64,000 bases of DNA from Roseospira visakhapatnamensis (GTDB lineage Bacteria; Pseudomonadota; Alphaproteobacteria; Rhodospirillales; Rhodospirillaceae). The translations under genes were made by a program, and so were the position numbers. The notes below the pieces were generated by a model. That model ran no database searches. It saw only the letters and a program-made list of their open reading frames with translations, and was not told the DNA's origin. How positions within the stretch are numbered: position 1 is the first letter of the stretch; every line of letters starts with the position of its first letter. Below, in pieces: positions 40,957-49,637 of this stretch. The DNA is taken from the NCBI RefSeq assembly GCF_014197915.1, contig NZ_JACIGK010000023.1, positions 1 to 64,000 of the forward strand, read 5' to 3'.

Positions 40957-41610
40957 TTATCGGTCGTTCGCCTTCTCGTCCAGCGCCGCGCGCAGGCCGG
41001 CGGTGATCGCCTCCGGCGCGTCGCCGTGGCGGAAGAAGGCCGCCAGGGTCCCGTCGGGGCGCATCAGGTAGAGAAAGGCGCTGTGGTCGATCAGGTAGCC
41101 CACCGCGCTGTCGGGCATGTCCACCCGCTCGACATGGACCTGATAGGCGCGCACGGCGGCGGCCACCTGCTCGGGCGTGCCGGTCAGGCCGATCAGCTTT
41201 GGGTGAAAGGCACCGGCGTAGTCGGCCACGATCTCGGGCGTGTCGCGCTCGGGATCCACGGTGATGAACAGCGGCTGAACGGCATTCAGAAGGGCCGGGT
41301 CCAGGTCCCGCAGCGCCAGGTCCATCGCCGACAGGCTGCTTGGGCAGACATCGGGGCAATAGGTGTAGCCGAAGTACAGCAACAGGTACTGGCCGGGGAA
41401 GGAGGACTCGGTGATCGTCTCGCCGTCGCCGGTGACCAGGGTGAAGGGACCGCCGATCCCGGTGGCGTCCGCCAGGGTCCCGGTGACGCCATGGCCCGAG
41501 TCCTCGCCCTGGGTCCCGATCAGGTGCTCCAGGCGCGGCAGCAGGCCGATGGCCAGCACCAGCGCGACCACCGCCACGACCGCCAGAAGGGTTGGCAGGG
41601 TCCGGGTCAT
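40957..41610 (-). CDS. SCO1/SenC family copper chaperone
   Basis: Membrane-anchored thioredoxin-fold copper chaperone for cytochrome oxidase CuA or CuB assembly. The 217-residue product has an N-terminal anchor (TLLAVVAVVALVLAIGLL), the CxxxC motif YTYCPDVCPSSLSAMDL, the strand TVDPERDTPEIV and the conserved C-terminal His in YLIDHSAFLYLM. ATG 41610 is taken as the start. It lies downstream of the TauE/SafE-like gene and upstream of ccmC, grouping copper and haem insertion. Confidence 0.92.
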   Translation of the reverse strand: MTRTLPTLLAVVAVVALVLAIGLLPRLEHLIGTQGEDSGHGVTGTLADATGIGGPFTLVTGDGETITESSFPGQYLLLYFGYTYCPDVCPSSLSAMDLALRDLDPALLNAVQPLFITVDPERDTPEIVADYAGAFHPKLIGLTGTPEQVAAAVRAYQVHVERVDMPDSAVGYLIDHSAFLYLMRPDGTLAAFFRHGDAPEAITAGLRAALDEKANDR

Positions 41611-41663
41611 GACATCTCTCCCTCTTCCTCGCTGTCCTCGTCCTCGTCCTTTCCGGGCGCGCG

Positions 41664-42431
41664 TCACACCACCAGCGTGGCCGCCAGGAAGGCCAGCACG
41701 CCCGCGTTCAGCACCATCAGCGCCGGGGCGACCCAGGTCATCACCTGGCGAAACCGCGCCGCCGCCAGATGCCCCGCCACGCCCACCGCGATCAGGCTGG
41801 GCACGGTGCCGGCGGCGAACACCAGCATGGCCAGCGCCCCGGCCAGCGCCGACCCGCTGGAGGCCGCCGCCGCCACGGCCCCATACAGAAGGCCGCAGGG
41901 AATGAACCCCAGCAGCACCCCCAGGGCGTAGCCGCGCCATCCCGTGGGCGCGCGAAACAAAGGCCCGGCCACCCGGCCCACATGGGCGGACCACCAGGCC
42001 TCGACACGGGACCCGCCGGGCAGCGCCACCTTGAGGCGCGGCAGGGCGTAGCCCACGAACAGCACGGCGGCCAGCGCCAGCAGGGCCGCCGACAGCCAGC
42101 GCAGCCCGCCGAAGCCTCCCAGCACGCCGGCCAGCGCCGCGCCGAAGCCCCCCAGCAGCACGTAGGTGGTGGCCCGCCCCAGGTGATAGGGCACCAGCGC
42201 CGCCCCGGCCAGGCGATGCCACTCGCGCATCTGGTCGGCCGGCAGGGACTCCATGCGGGTGGTCACCTGCGTCAGGACGAACGGCCCGCACATGCCAGCG
42301 CAATGGGTGAACCCGCCGACCAGCCCGGCCAGGGCCAGGCTGGCCATCAGGCCGCCCTCGTCCGAGATGACGACATGGCACCGCGCCGCGCCGGCCCAGA
42401 GCAGCGTCAGCAGTTGGGACTCCGCATCCAC
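41664..42431 (-). CDS. TauE/SafE-like (DsbD_2/UreH-like) membrane protein
   Basis: A 255-residue polytopic protein of about six spans with the signature GLVGGFTHCAGMCGPFVLTQ near residue 35-55 and GVLLGFIPCGLLYGAVAAA. This family often sits with cytochrome oxidase, Sco or copper genes and may transport metal or reducing equivalents. The substrate here is unknown. The start is GTG 42431. Its neighbour is a Sco protein, which favours a role in oxidase or cytochrome assembly. Confidence 0.82.
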   Translation of the reverse strand: MDAESQLLTLLWAGAARCHVVISDEGGLMASLALAGLVGGFTHCAGMCGPFVLTQVTTRMESLPADQMREWHRLAGAALVPYHLGRATTYVLLGGFGAALAGVLGGFGGLRWLSAALLALAAVLFVGYALPRLKVALPGGSRVEAWWSAHVGRVAGPLFRAPTGWRGYALGVLLGFIPCGLLYGAVAAAASSGSALAGALAMLVFAAGTVPSLIAVGVAGHLAAARFRQVMTWVAPALMVLNAGVLAFLAATLVV

Positions 42432-42553
42432 GGCCTATTGCCCTCGCTGTCCACGGTCGCCCCGATCGGGGCCGGTCGGCGATCGTCTCCACCCCACCGG
42501 GGCGGGTCCATGATAAAAATCAAAGATAAGAACGACTCAAGGCTTTTGCCCCG

Positions 42554-43393
42554 TCACTCCGCCGCCGACTCGGAGAGCGCCGGCAGCAACTCGGCCGGAT
42601 CCCACCAGGCGCCGAGGGTCTCGCGCAGCCGCACCACCTCGCCGACGACCACGATGGCCGGCGCCTCCACCCCCTGGGCGTCCCGGTCGGCGACCGCCCG
42701 GCCCAGGGTGGAGGTCACCACCCGCTGGCGGGTGGTGGTCGCCGAGCAGATGAAGGCCAGCGGCTCCTCCGGGGAGCGACCGCCGGCCATCAGGCGGCCG
42801 ACGATGGTTTCCAGGTGCTTGACCGCCATGTAGATGACCAGCACCGAGGCGCTTTGCGCCAGCGCCGACCAGTCCACGTTGTCGGGCACGGTCCCGCTGG
42901 CCGCGTGGCCGGTGACGAAGGCGATGGCGGCGTTGGTCTCGCGGGTGGTCGCCGGAATGCCGGCGTAGGCCAGCCCGCCGATGCCCGCCGTGATCCCGGG
43001 GACCACGCGAAAGGGCACGCCGGCGGCCACCAGGGCGCGGGCTTCCTCGCCGCCGCGCCCGAAGATGAAGGGATCGCCGCCCTTGAGGCGCAGCACCCGC
43101 TTGTTGGCGCGCGCCAGCGCGATCAATCGGTTGCTGATGTCCGGCTGACTGGCCGAGGGCTTGCCGCCGCGCTTGCCGGCGTGGATCACCTCGGCGTCCG
43201 GGCGGGCCAGGCACAGCACGTCGGTGTTCACCAGGGCGTCGTGCACCACCACGTCGGCCCGGGACAGGGCATGGGCGGCGTGCAACGTGAGCAGCCCCGG
43301 ATCGCCCGGCCCCGCGCCCACCAGCCACACCCAGCCGGGCAGGAACGGGGGCTGCGGAAACGGAAACGGCAAGACACGAGAAGCGGTCGTCAT
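42554..43393 (-). CDS. cobA: Uroporphyrinogen-III C-methyltransferase
   Basis: Makes precorrin-2 by methylating uroporphyrinogen III at C2 and C7, the branch point to cobalamin and sirohaem. The 279-residue protein has VWLVGAGPGDPGLLTLHAA, VIHAGKRGGKP, LKGGDPFIFGRGGEEA and the Gly/Pro-rich PGITAGIGGLAYAGIP. It is a stand-alone SUMT with no CysG-type dehydrogenase domain. ATG 43393. Its gap to the downstream TauE/SafE-like gene (122 bases) is larger than the other gaps in this run. Confidence 0.95.
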   Translation of the reverse strand: MTTASRVLPFPFPQPPFLPGWVWLVGAGPGDPGLLTLHAAHALSRADVVVHDALVNTDVLCLARPDAEVIHAGKRGGKPSASQPDISNRLIALARANKRVLRLKGGDPFIFGRGGEEARALVAAGVPFRVVPGITAGIGGLAYAGIPATTRETNAAIAFVTGHAASGTVPDNVDWSALAQSASVLVIYMAVKHLETIVGRLMAGGRSPEEPLAFICSATTTRQRVVTSTLGRAVADRDAQGVEAPAIVVVGEVVRLRETLGAWWDPAELLPALSESAAE

Positions 43394-43455
43394 GGCGTGT
43401 GTTGTACCTCGACCCCGGTTCCGGCGCCAAGCGGAGCCGGACCCATGACCAATGT

Positions 43456-45057
43456 TTAACGACAGGTCCCCCGGTCCTTCGGCACCAGAAGGAATCCGAA
43501 GGGAACGGTCCGGCGCGCACCGCCGGACAGCGGCGCCCGGGTCAGCGGCAGGTCCGCCACCCGCGCCCGCGCCAGGGGCAGGGGCAGGGCGTCGGGGGCC
43601 CCGTCCACCAGCGGCGCCACCGCCTCGGCCAGGGCCGCGCCGTCCAGCCCCGCGCCCGTCGCCAGGGCCTCGGCCTCCGCCCGCGACAGCAGGATCAGAC
43701 AGGCGCCATCACCCGGGTCATCCGCCGGCGGCCGCCAGTCCGGAAAGGACCGGGCCAGCAGCCGCGCGTCGGGAAAGGCCCGGCGCAGGTTGGCGCCCCA
43801 GTCCAGCGACGCGGCGATGATCGTGCCGCGCCCGTCGAAGCCCGCCGCCCGCACCCTGGCCGCCGCCGCCTCCACCGGCAACAGCGACAGGCAGCGCCCG
43901 CAGGACACCGGCTCGCGGATCAGGCGGTCCGCCGCCACGCCGCCGGCGGCCAGCACGGCCAGGCCCGCCAGGCTCCACCCCAGAGCACGGGCGCGCCACG
44001 GCGCCAGGGACACGGTCCACGCCCGCGCCCCCAGCAGCGCCGCCGCCGGCAGCACCAGCGCCGCCGGCATCATGTAGTGATAGCGCAGCCGATGCCCACC
44101 CGTGGCCAGCACCACCGCGAGCGTCAGCGCCATGGAGGCCAGCACGAACACCAGCAGGACCCGGGGCCAGCGCGGCGTCCCTGTTTCCGGGGTCGCCCCC
44201 CGGGATGCGCGTGCCCGTGGCGCCACGCCGACCAGAAGCGCGATCAGCACCAAGGGCGGCGCCATGCCCATGACGGGATCGACGATCACGTCGGTGGCGA
44301 GCCCCGGCAGCCGCTCCCACAGCGGCAAGGGGACCTCGCGGCCCTGGCTGGTGATGCTGGCCACGCGGTCGCTCAGCACCATGTCCTGGCCCATGCGCCA
44401 CCACAGGTGCCCGGGCAGCAGCGGCAGGGACGGCAGCGCGGCCCAGAGAACGCGCCGGTCCAGCACCCGCGCCCGCAACAGGGGGTCCGTCAGCGCCGCC
44501 GCCACCAGCGCCAGCCCGAAGACGGCGAAGGTGTACTTGCTCAGGCAGGCGACGGCCAGCGCGGCCCCGAGGGCCAGATAGCGCGCCGACGTCGGCCGCT
44601 CGGCGATCCGCGCGATGGCCCACAGCACGGCGGCGGTGGCGCTGATCAGCAGGGTCGTATGGGTGAAGTGCAGCGCGCCTTCGTACCCGAACAGCGCGGT
44701 CCCGGCGGCCCCGGCCACGGCGCCCGCCGCCAGCGCCCGGTCGCCGCCGGCCATGCGGCGCACGGCGTCGAACAGCGCCACGAGGCCCGCCGCGATGATC
44801 GCCCACCGCAGCCCCACGGCGGCGCCCAGGGACGGCCCGACCAGGTCGGTGAGGGCCTGGGTCAGCCAGTTGTAAAGGGGCGGTTGCTCGGGGTCGTATC
44901 CCCAGGCCCAGCCCTGGGCGAAAAACACCGTCTCCAGGTCGTCGCGGGCCAGGCCGCTGGCCGCGCCCAGCGCCACCGCCAGGTGCAGCGTCAGCAGCGC
45001 CAGCGCCAGGCCCCAACGCCCGGCCGGATGGGCCAGCGGGCCGGCGACGATGGACAT
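43456..45057 (-). CDS. Glycosyltransferase family 39/ArnT-like membrane protein
   Basis: A 533-residue polytopic protein of about 10-12 spans. After the first span comes the acidic loop GWAWGYDPEQPPLYNWLTQA, typical of dolichyl/undecaprenyl-phosphate sugar transferases of the PMT/ArnT group. A soluble C-terminal segment follows. The acceptor (lipid A, protein or polysaccharide) is unknown. ATG 45057 (MSIVAGPLAHP) lies eight bases after the meaB stop. It has no obvious functional link to the neighbouring cobalamin genes. Confidence 0.82.
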   Translation of the reverse strand: MSIVAGPLAHPAGRWGLALALLTLHLAVALGAASGLARDDLETVFFAQGWAWGYDPEQPPLYNWLTQALTDLVGPSLGAAVGLRWAIIAAGLVALFDAVRRMAGGDRALAAGAVAGAAGTALFGYEGALHFTHTTLLISATAAVLWAIARIAERPTSARYLALGAALAVACLSKYTFAVFGLALVAAALTDPLLRARVLDRRVLWAALPSLPLLPGHLWWRMGQDMVLSDRVASITSQGREVPLPLWERLPGLATDVIVDPVMGMAPPLVLIALLVGVAPRARASRGATPETGTPRWPRVLLVFVLASMALTLAVVLATGGHRLRYHYMMPAALVLPAAALLGARAWTVSLAPWRARALGWSLAGLAVLAAGGVAADRLIREPVSCGRCLSLLPVEAAAARVRAAGFDGRGTIIAASLDWGANLRRAFPDARLLARSFPDWRPPADDPGDGACLILLSRAEAEALATGAGLDGAALAEAVAPLVDGAPDALPLPLARARVADLPLTRAPLSGGARRTVPFGFLLVPKDRGTCR

Positions 45058-45065
45058 GGCCGCGC

Positions 45066-46022
45066 TCACGCCCTGGCGGACAGCCGCGCGGTGATATCGG
45101 CGAAGCGGTTGAAGGGGCACTCACCACGCCCGAGCGTCAGGACGCCGGCCCGGCGCGCGCCGTCGCGGCCGAAGCGTTCGCGCACGAATTCCAGAAGCCA
45201 GCCCTCGGCCTGGGCCTGACGGAGGTCGGTCCGGCGGTCCTCCGTATCCAGCCACGCGGCGTGGGCGTCGACGGCCCCCATCATCTCCTCCAGGCCCTGC
45301 TGGCGGCTGGCCGAGACCGTCAGCACCGGAATGTCCCAGTCGCTCCAGGCCACCGCCAGGCTCAGCGCCCCGGTCACGTCGCCCCGGGCGCGCTCGGCGG
45401 CGGGTCCCATGTCGGCCTTGGTGACCACCACGATGTGCGGAATCTCCGAGATGCCGGCCTTCATGAACTGCAGGCTGTCGCCGGACCCGGGCTGGACGCA
45501 GAACACCACGGTGTCCGCCACGCCCACGATCTCGGTTTCCGACTGGCCGACGCCCACCGACTCGATCAGCACCACGTCGTAGAGCGCCCGCATGAGCACC
45601 ATGGCCGCCGTGGTCAGGCCGGCCAGCCCGCCCAGATGGTCGCGCGCCGCCATGGAGCGCACGAACACCCCCTGGTCGTCGGGGTCGTTGCGCAGCCGCG
45701 TGCGGTCGCCCAGTAGCGCGCCGCCGGTGCGCCGCGACGAGGGATCGACGGCGATCACCCCCACGGTCTGCCCGCGCCCGCGCCAGGCGGCGATCAGGCT
45801 GTTGACCAGGGTGGACTTGCCCACCCCCGGCGGACCGGTGATGCCCACCACATGGGCGCGGGGCGCGGCGTGCGCGGCGCTCAGCAGGTCGGCGGTGGGG
45901 GCGCTGTCCGGCTGACTCTCCAGGGTCGCCAGGGCGCGGGCCAGGGCCACCTTGCCGCCGGCCTTGACATCGTCCAGCGCAAGCCCGTCCAGGGCGGCGG
46001 TCGGGGTCTCAGGTTCGGCCAT
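45066..46022 (-). CDS. meaB: MeaB/ArgK-type GTPase for B12-dependent acyl-CoA mutases
   Basis: G3E GTPase that protects or reloads adenosylcobalamin-dependent mutases. The product of about 318 residues has Walker A VVGITGPPGVGKSTLVNSLI, VIAVDPSSRRTGGALLGDRT, VFVRSMAARDHLGGLAG, the GxxE-type segment VLIESVGVGQSETEI and VVTKAD. ATG 46022 is preferred; GTG 46052 is an alternative. No mutase gene is adjacent. The cobalamin context fits its role. Confidence 0.93.
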   Translation of the reverse strand: MAEPETPTAALDGLALDDVKAGGKVALARALATLESQPDSAPTADLLSAAHAAPRAHVVGITGPPGVGKSTLVNSLIAAWRGRGQTVGVIAVDPSSRRTGGALLGDRTRLRNDPDDQGVFVRSMAARDHLGGLAGLTTAAMVLMRALYDVVLIESVGVGQSETEIVGVADTVVFCVQPGSGDSLQFMKAGISEIPHIVVVTKADMGPAAERARGDVTGALSLAVAWSDWDIPVLTVSASRQQGLEEMMGAVDAHAAWLDTEDRRTDLRQAQAEGWLLEFVRERFGRDGARRAGVLTLGRGECPFNRFADITARLSARA

Positions 46023-46192
46023 ATTGGGGAAACTCCCGAAAAAAAGGGGCACGGATGAAACGACCGGCAGCAGGGCATGATCGATGGTCGTGTTTAGGGT
46101 CTCTCACGAGCCTCAGTCAACGCATGCGCCGATGATCGCCAGGGCTATCGCGATTGAGCAACCTGAAGGATGGAAATTCGGCCTGAGGTCCC

Positions 46193-47047
46193 TCAGTCAT
46201 CCCGGTTTTCCATGTTGATGTAGACGCGGTCGGTGGTGGCCCAGTCCTCGTCGATCTCGGCCAGGACGGCGGTGACGAGGCGCAGCAGTGAGGCCTCGTT
46301 TGGGAAGACGCGGACCTTCTTGGTCCGGCGCTTGATCTCCTGCTGCACGGCCCGCTCGATTGGGTTCGATGTCCGCATGCGGCGGCGGTGCGGCTTCGGC
46401 AGGGTGAAGACGGCGAGGCCCTCGGGGACGTTCGCCTCCAGCCACTCGGCGAGCTTCGGCGCGGCCTTGCGGACCTCGACGTGACCATGATGGGCGTCCG
46501 TGGTCTCGGCCCCCGGCAGATCCGTGGTCTCGGCCCCCGGCAGATCGGCCGCCACGTCGGGCGCGGCGAAGGACCCGGCGACCATCTCGTGCAGGGCGGG
46601 CCGGTTGGACTTCAGCCGGACCAGATAGTCGCCACCGCGCTCCAGGACGATCCGGGCCGTCTCGCCCTGGCAGTGGAGGGCGTCGGCCGTCACCAGTTGC
46701 CCGCTGAGATCAAGACACTCCGGCACCGCCCGCGCCGCCACGATCTCGCTGGCGCCGCCCGCCCCAAGATCGTCCAAGAACCGGGCGAACGCCGCCGAGA
46801 AGGCCCGCGGGTCCAGACGTCGGAAGACCCGCGAGAAGGTGTCGTGGCTCGGCACCCCGTGCTTCAACGTCAGAACCTCGCCAAACAGAGCCTCGCGATC
46901 GATCGCGAAATCCTCGAAATCCGAGCAGTCCTCGGCGCCGCAGATCGAGGCCACCAGCGCCATCGTCAGAATCTCAAGAAGATCGTGCCGGGCATCGGGC
47001 GCCCGTGGGTCGGGGACGTCGCCCAACGCTTCAAGGAACCAGGACAT
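46193..47047 (-). pseudogene. Hybrid transposase gene: deleted ISAs1-type N-terminus joined to an IS256-type C-terminus
   Basis: The frame from ATG 47047 (GGGAGG just upstream) encodes 284 residues. The first part (to about nt 46468) matches ISAs1-family transposases: LEALGDVPDPRAPDARHDLL, GVPSHDTFSRVFRRLDPRAF and LDLSGQLVTADALHCQG. However, the segment between LDDLGAGGAS and the LDLSG block is too short and lacks the catalytic DGKTLRG region. The last 90 residues instead match the C-terminus of IS256/Mutator transposases (KLAEWLEANVPEGLAVFTLP, HRRRMRTSNPIERA, FPNEASLLRLV). A 24-base perfect tandem duplication lies at 46497-46544. Such a hybrid is most likely inactive. No clear terminal repeats were recognised. 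Confidence 0.8.
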
Positions 47048-47250
47048 GGGGCCTCCCGCCTGAGGCAAGGGCGTCCCCTACAGACTCCATGTCACGCTCG
47101 ACCGCCACCCCGATTTCTCAAATGCGAGTCCCCTGGCGCGCCGGGACGGCACGGCCGGTCGGCCGGTCCGGGGCGTCGGGAGCATGCGAAACGGGGCGCC
47201 CGAAGGGACGCCCCGCCGCATGGGACAGACCATGCCCGCCGGTTCGCGCG

Positions 47251-48159
47251 TTACCGCGCGCCGGACTGGGTCTCCGAGGCCGGCGTGATATCGATCCCCG
47301 ACATGTCGCCGAAGAAGCGGAAGAAGTCGCTGTCCGGGGACAGCACCATGGTGGTGCTGCCGTCCGCCAGGGACTTCCGGTAGGCTTCCATGGACCGGTA
47401 GAAGGCGAAGAACTGCGGATCACGGCCGAACGACTCGGCATAGATGCGGATGGCCTCGGCGTCGCCCTGACCCCGAATGGTCTGGGCGCGGTTCTCGGCC
47501 TCGGCGATGATCACCGTTCTTTCGCGCTCCGCGCGGGCGCGGATCTGCTGCGCCAGTTCTCCACCCTGGGCGCGGGCCTCGCGGGCCTCGCGCTCGCGTT
47601 CGGAGCGGATGCGCTCGTAAATCGCCTGGCTGGTCTGGGTGGGCAGGTCGGCGCGCCGGATGCGGACGTCGGTCACGGCGATGCCCAGGGACGCTGCCTC
47701 CCCGTCCACCTGGGCGCGGATCTGGGCCATCAACTCGGTGCGCTGCTCGGACAGCAACTGCGTCAGGGTGTAGTTGCCGAGCACCCGGCGCAGCGCCGAG
47801 ATGATGATGTCGGACAGGCGTTGCTGGGCGTTCACCTCCCTATTGACCGCCTGATAGAAGCGCACCGGATCGCTGATGCGCCAGCGGGTATAGGTGTCCA
47901 CCACCACGCGCTTCTGGTCGGCCAGGATGACCTCCTCACCCGGGGGGTCGGAGCCCAGGACGCGCTTTTCGTACACCACCACGTTCTGGATGAACGGCAG
48001 CTTCCAGCTCAGGCCCGGCGTGTCGACGACCCGCTGCGGATTGCCGAACTGCATGACGATGACCTGTTCGGTCTCGCGGACCACGAACAGCGCACTGGCG
48101 GCGACGATGGCCAGGAGGAAGACGGCGACGGCCACGCCGATGAGAATGATCTTGTTCAT
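47251..48159 (-). CDS. hflC: FtsH protease modulator HflC
   Basis: SPFH/band-7 membrane protein that forms the HflKC cage around FtsH. The 302-residue protein has one N-terminal span (KIILIGVAVAVFLLAIVAAS), the band-7 domain and a long helical region rich in Arg/Glu/Ala (YERIRSEREREAREARAQGG). It ends with FGRDPQFFAFYRSMEAYRKS. ATG 48159 overlaps the hflK stop. Confidence 0.95.
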   Translation of the reverse strand: MNKIILIGVAVAVFLLAIVAASALFVVRETEQVIVMQFGNPQRVVDTPGLSWKLPFIQNVVVYEKRVLGSDPPGEEVILADQKRVVVDTYTRWRISDPVRFYQAVNREVNAQQRLSDIIISALRRVLGNYTLTQLLSEQRTELMAQIRAQVDGEAASLGIAVTDVRIRRADLPTQTSQAIYERIRSEREREAREARAQGGELAQQIRARAERERTVIIAEAENRAQTIRGQGDAEAIRIYAESFGRDPQFFAFYRSMEAYRKSLADGSTTMVLSPDSDFFRFFGDMSGIDITPASETQSGAR

Positions 48160-49358
48160 TGGCTGGCCCTCCCCTGGGCGTTCGTCGACACGCCGGGCGT
48201 GGACGTCCGCCCCTGCGCGCCGTCACGACCGGCGGTCGATCCCTCGGTCAGGCGCCGCTGCACCTCCGGCAACGGCAGGTAGGGCACCACGCCGGGGCCG
48301 CCCTCGGTGCCCAGGATCACCTTGTTCACGTTGCCCAGGACCTCTTCCATGGTCTCCAGATAGATCCGCTGCGTCGTCACGTCCTTGGCGGCGCTGTAGG
48401 CCTGATAGACGGCGTCGAAGCGGGACGCGTCACCCTCGGCGCGGTTGACGATCTCCTCGCGATACGCCTCGGCCTCCTGAAGAAGCTGTTCGCCCTGGCC
48501 GCGTGCTTCCGGAATGATGGCGTTGCGGTAGGCTTCGGCGTTGTTGCGCAGGCGCTCGCGGTCGGCGCGGGCCCGCTGCACATCGTTGAAGGCGTCCACC
48601 ACCTCGGCGGGCGGGTCGGCCTTCAGCAACTGCACGCGGCGGACGGCGATGCCGGCCTTGTACTCGTCGAGCAGGGACTGGAGCATATCCTTGGTGCGGA
48701 TCTCGATCTCCTGACGGCCTTCGGTCAGCGCCACCTGGATGGGCGTCTGGCCGATGACCTCGCGCATGGCGCTCTCGGCGGCCATCTGCACGGCGAGTTG
48801 CGGGTCGCGCAGGTTGAACAGGAAGTCGGGCGCGTCATTGATCACCCAGACCACCGAGAAGTCGATGTCGATGATGTTCTCGTCGCCCGTCAGCATCAGG
48901 CTTTCGGCGGCCACGTCGCGTCGCGCGTCGCTGGTGCCACCGACCTGACGGAAACCGAGGACGATGCGGTTCTCTCGCGTGACCTTGGGCTTGATCACGG
49001 TTTCGATCGGATAGGGCAGGTGGTAGTGCAGACCGGGGCCGGTATCGTATACGTACTGACCGAACCGGAGCACCACGCCCTGTTCATCCACCTGGACCCG
49101 GTAAAACCCGGTCAGGCCCCACAACATCAAAAGCACCACGGCGATCAAGCCGAGCGCCTTGGGGCCCAGGTTCTTGGGCATGATGTGGCGCATGCGCTCC
49201 TGGCCGCGCCGGAGCATATCCTCCAGGTCGGGGGGTGGGGGGCGCGGACCACCGCCAGTGGGGCCGGTCCCACGGCCCCAGGGGCCGCCGCCCCCATTGC
49301 CGCCGCCACCACCCCAGGGACCTCCGCCTCCGCCTCCGCCTTGCGGGTTCCATGCCAT
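48156..49358 (-). CDS. hflK: FtsH protease modulator HflK
   Basis: Partner of HflC. The 400-residue product starts with a Gly/Pro/Trp-rich cytosolic segment of about 50 residues. One span (about 78-95) follows, then a band-7 domain (FYRVQVDEQGVVLRFGQYV, NIIDIDFSVVWVINDAPDFL) and a Ser/Thr/Ala-rich C-terminus. ATG 49358 has AAGGA about ten bases upstream. It is divergent from mrp across a 279-base gap with no visible gene. Confidence 0.95.
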   Translation of the reverse strand: MAWNPQGGGGGGGPWGGGGGNGGGGPWGRGTGPTGGGPRPPPPDLEDMLRRGQERMRHIMPKNLGPKALGLIAVVLLMLWGLTGFYRVQVDEQGVVLRFGQYVYDTGPGLHYHLPYPIETVIKPKVTRENRIVLGFRQVGGTSDARRDVAAESLMLTGDENIIDIDFSVVWVINDAPDFLFNLRDPQLAVQMAAESAMREVIGQTPIQVALTEGRQEIEIRTKDMLQSLLDEYKAGIAVRRVQLLKADPPAEVVDAFNDVQRARADRERLRNNAEAYRNAIIPEARGQGEQLLQEAEAYREEIVNRAEGDASRFDAVYQAYSAAKDVTTQRIYLETMEEVLGNVNKVILGTEGGPGVVPYLPLPEVQRRLTEGSTAGRDGAQGRTSTPGVSTNAQGRASQ

Positions 49359-49637
49359 TGAAGACCGTCCTTCCGCTTCTAAGTGCCTTGGCAAGGGAGC
49401 CGCCGGACGCCTACCCTCTGCGCCCCGCCCGCCGCCTCGCGCCGAGGACGCCGTTGGGCCGACCGGCTCTCCCGCTGATGTCCAGAAGATCGTTGGCCCT
49501 TATACGGCAAGCGCCAGACCGGAGCAACGTGGGGGGGAGGCGCGCGGACGGGACCTTCGCGAGCGTCGATCCCCCCGGGCGCTCCGCGCGATCGGCGGAC
49601 CCCCGGCATATCGGAACACCACAGGAGTTTTGCAAGC

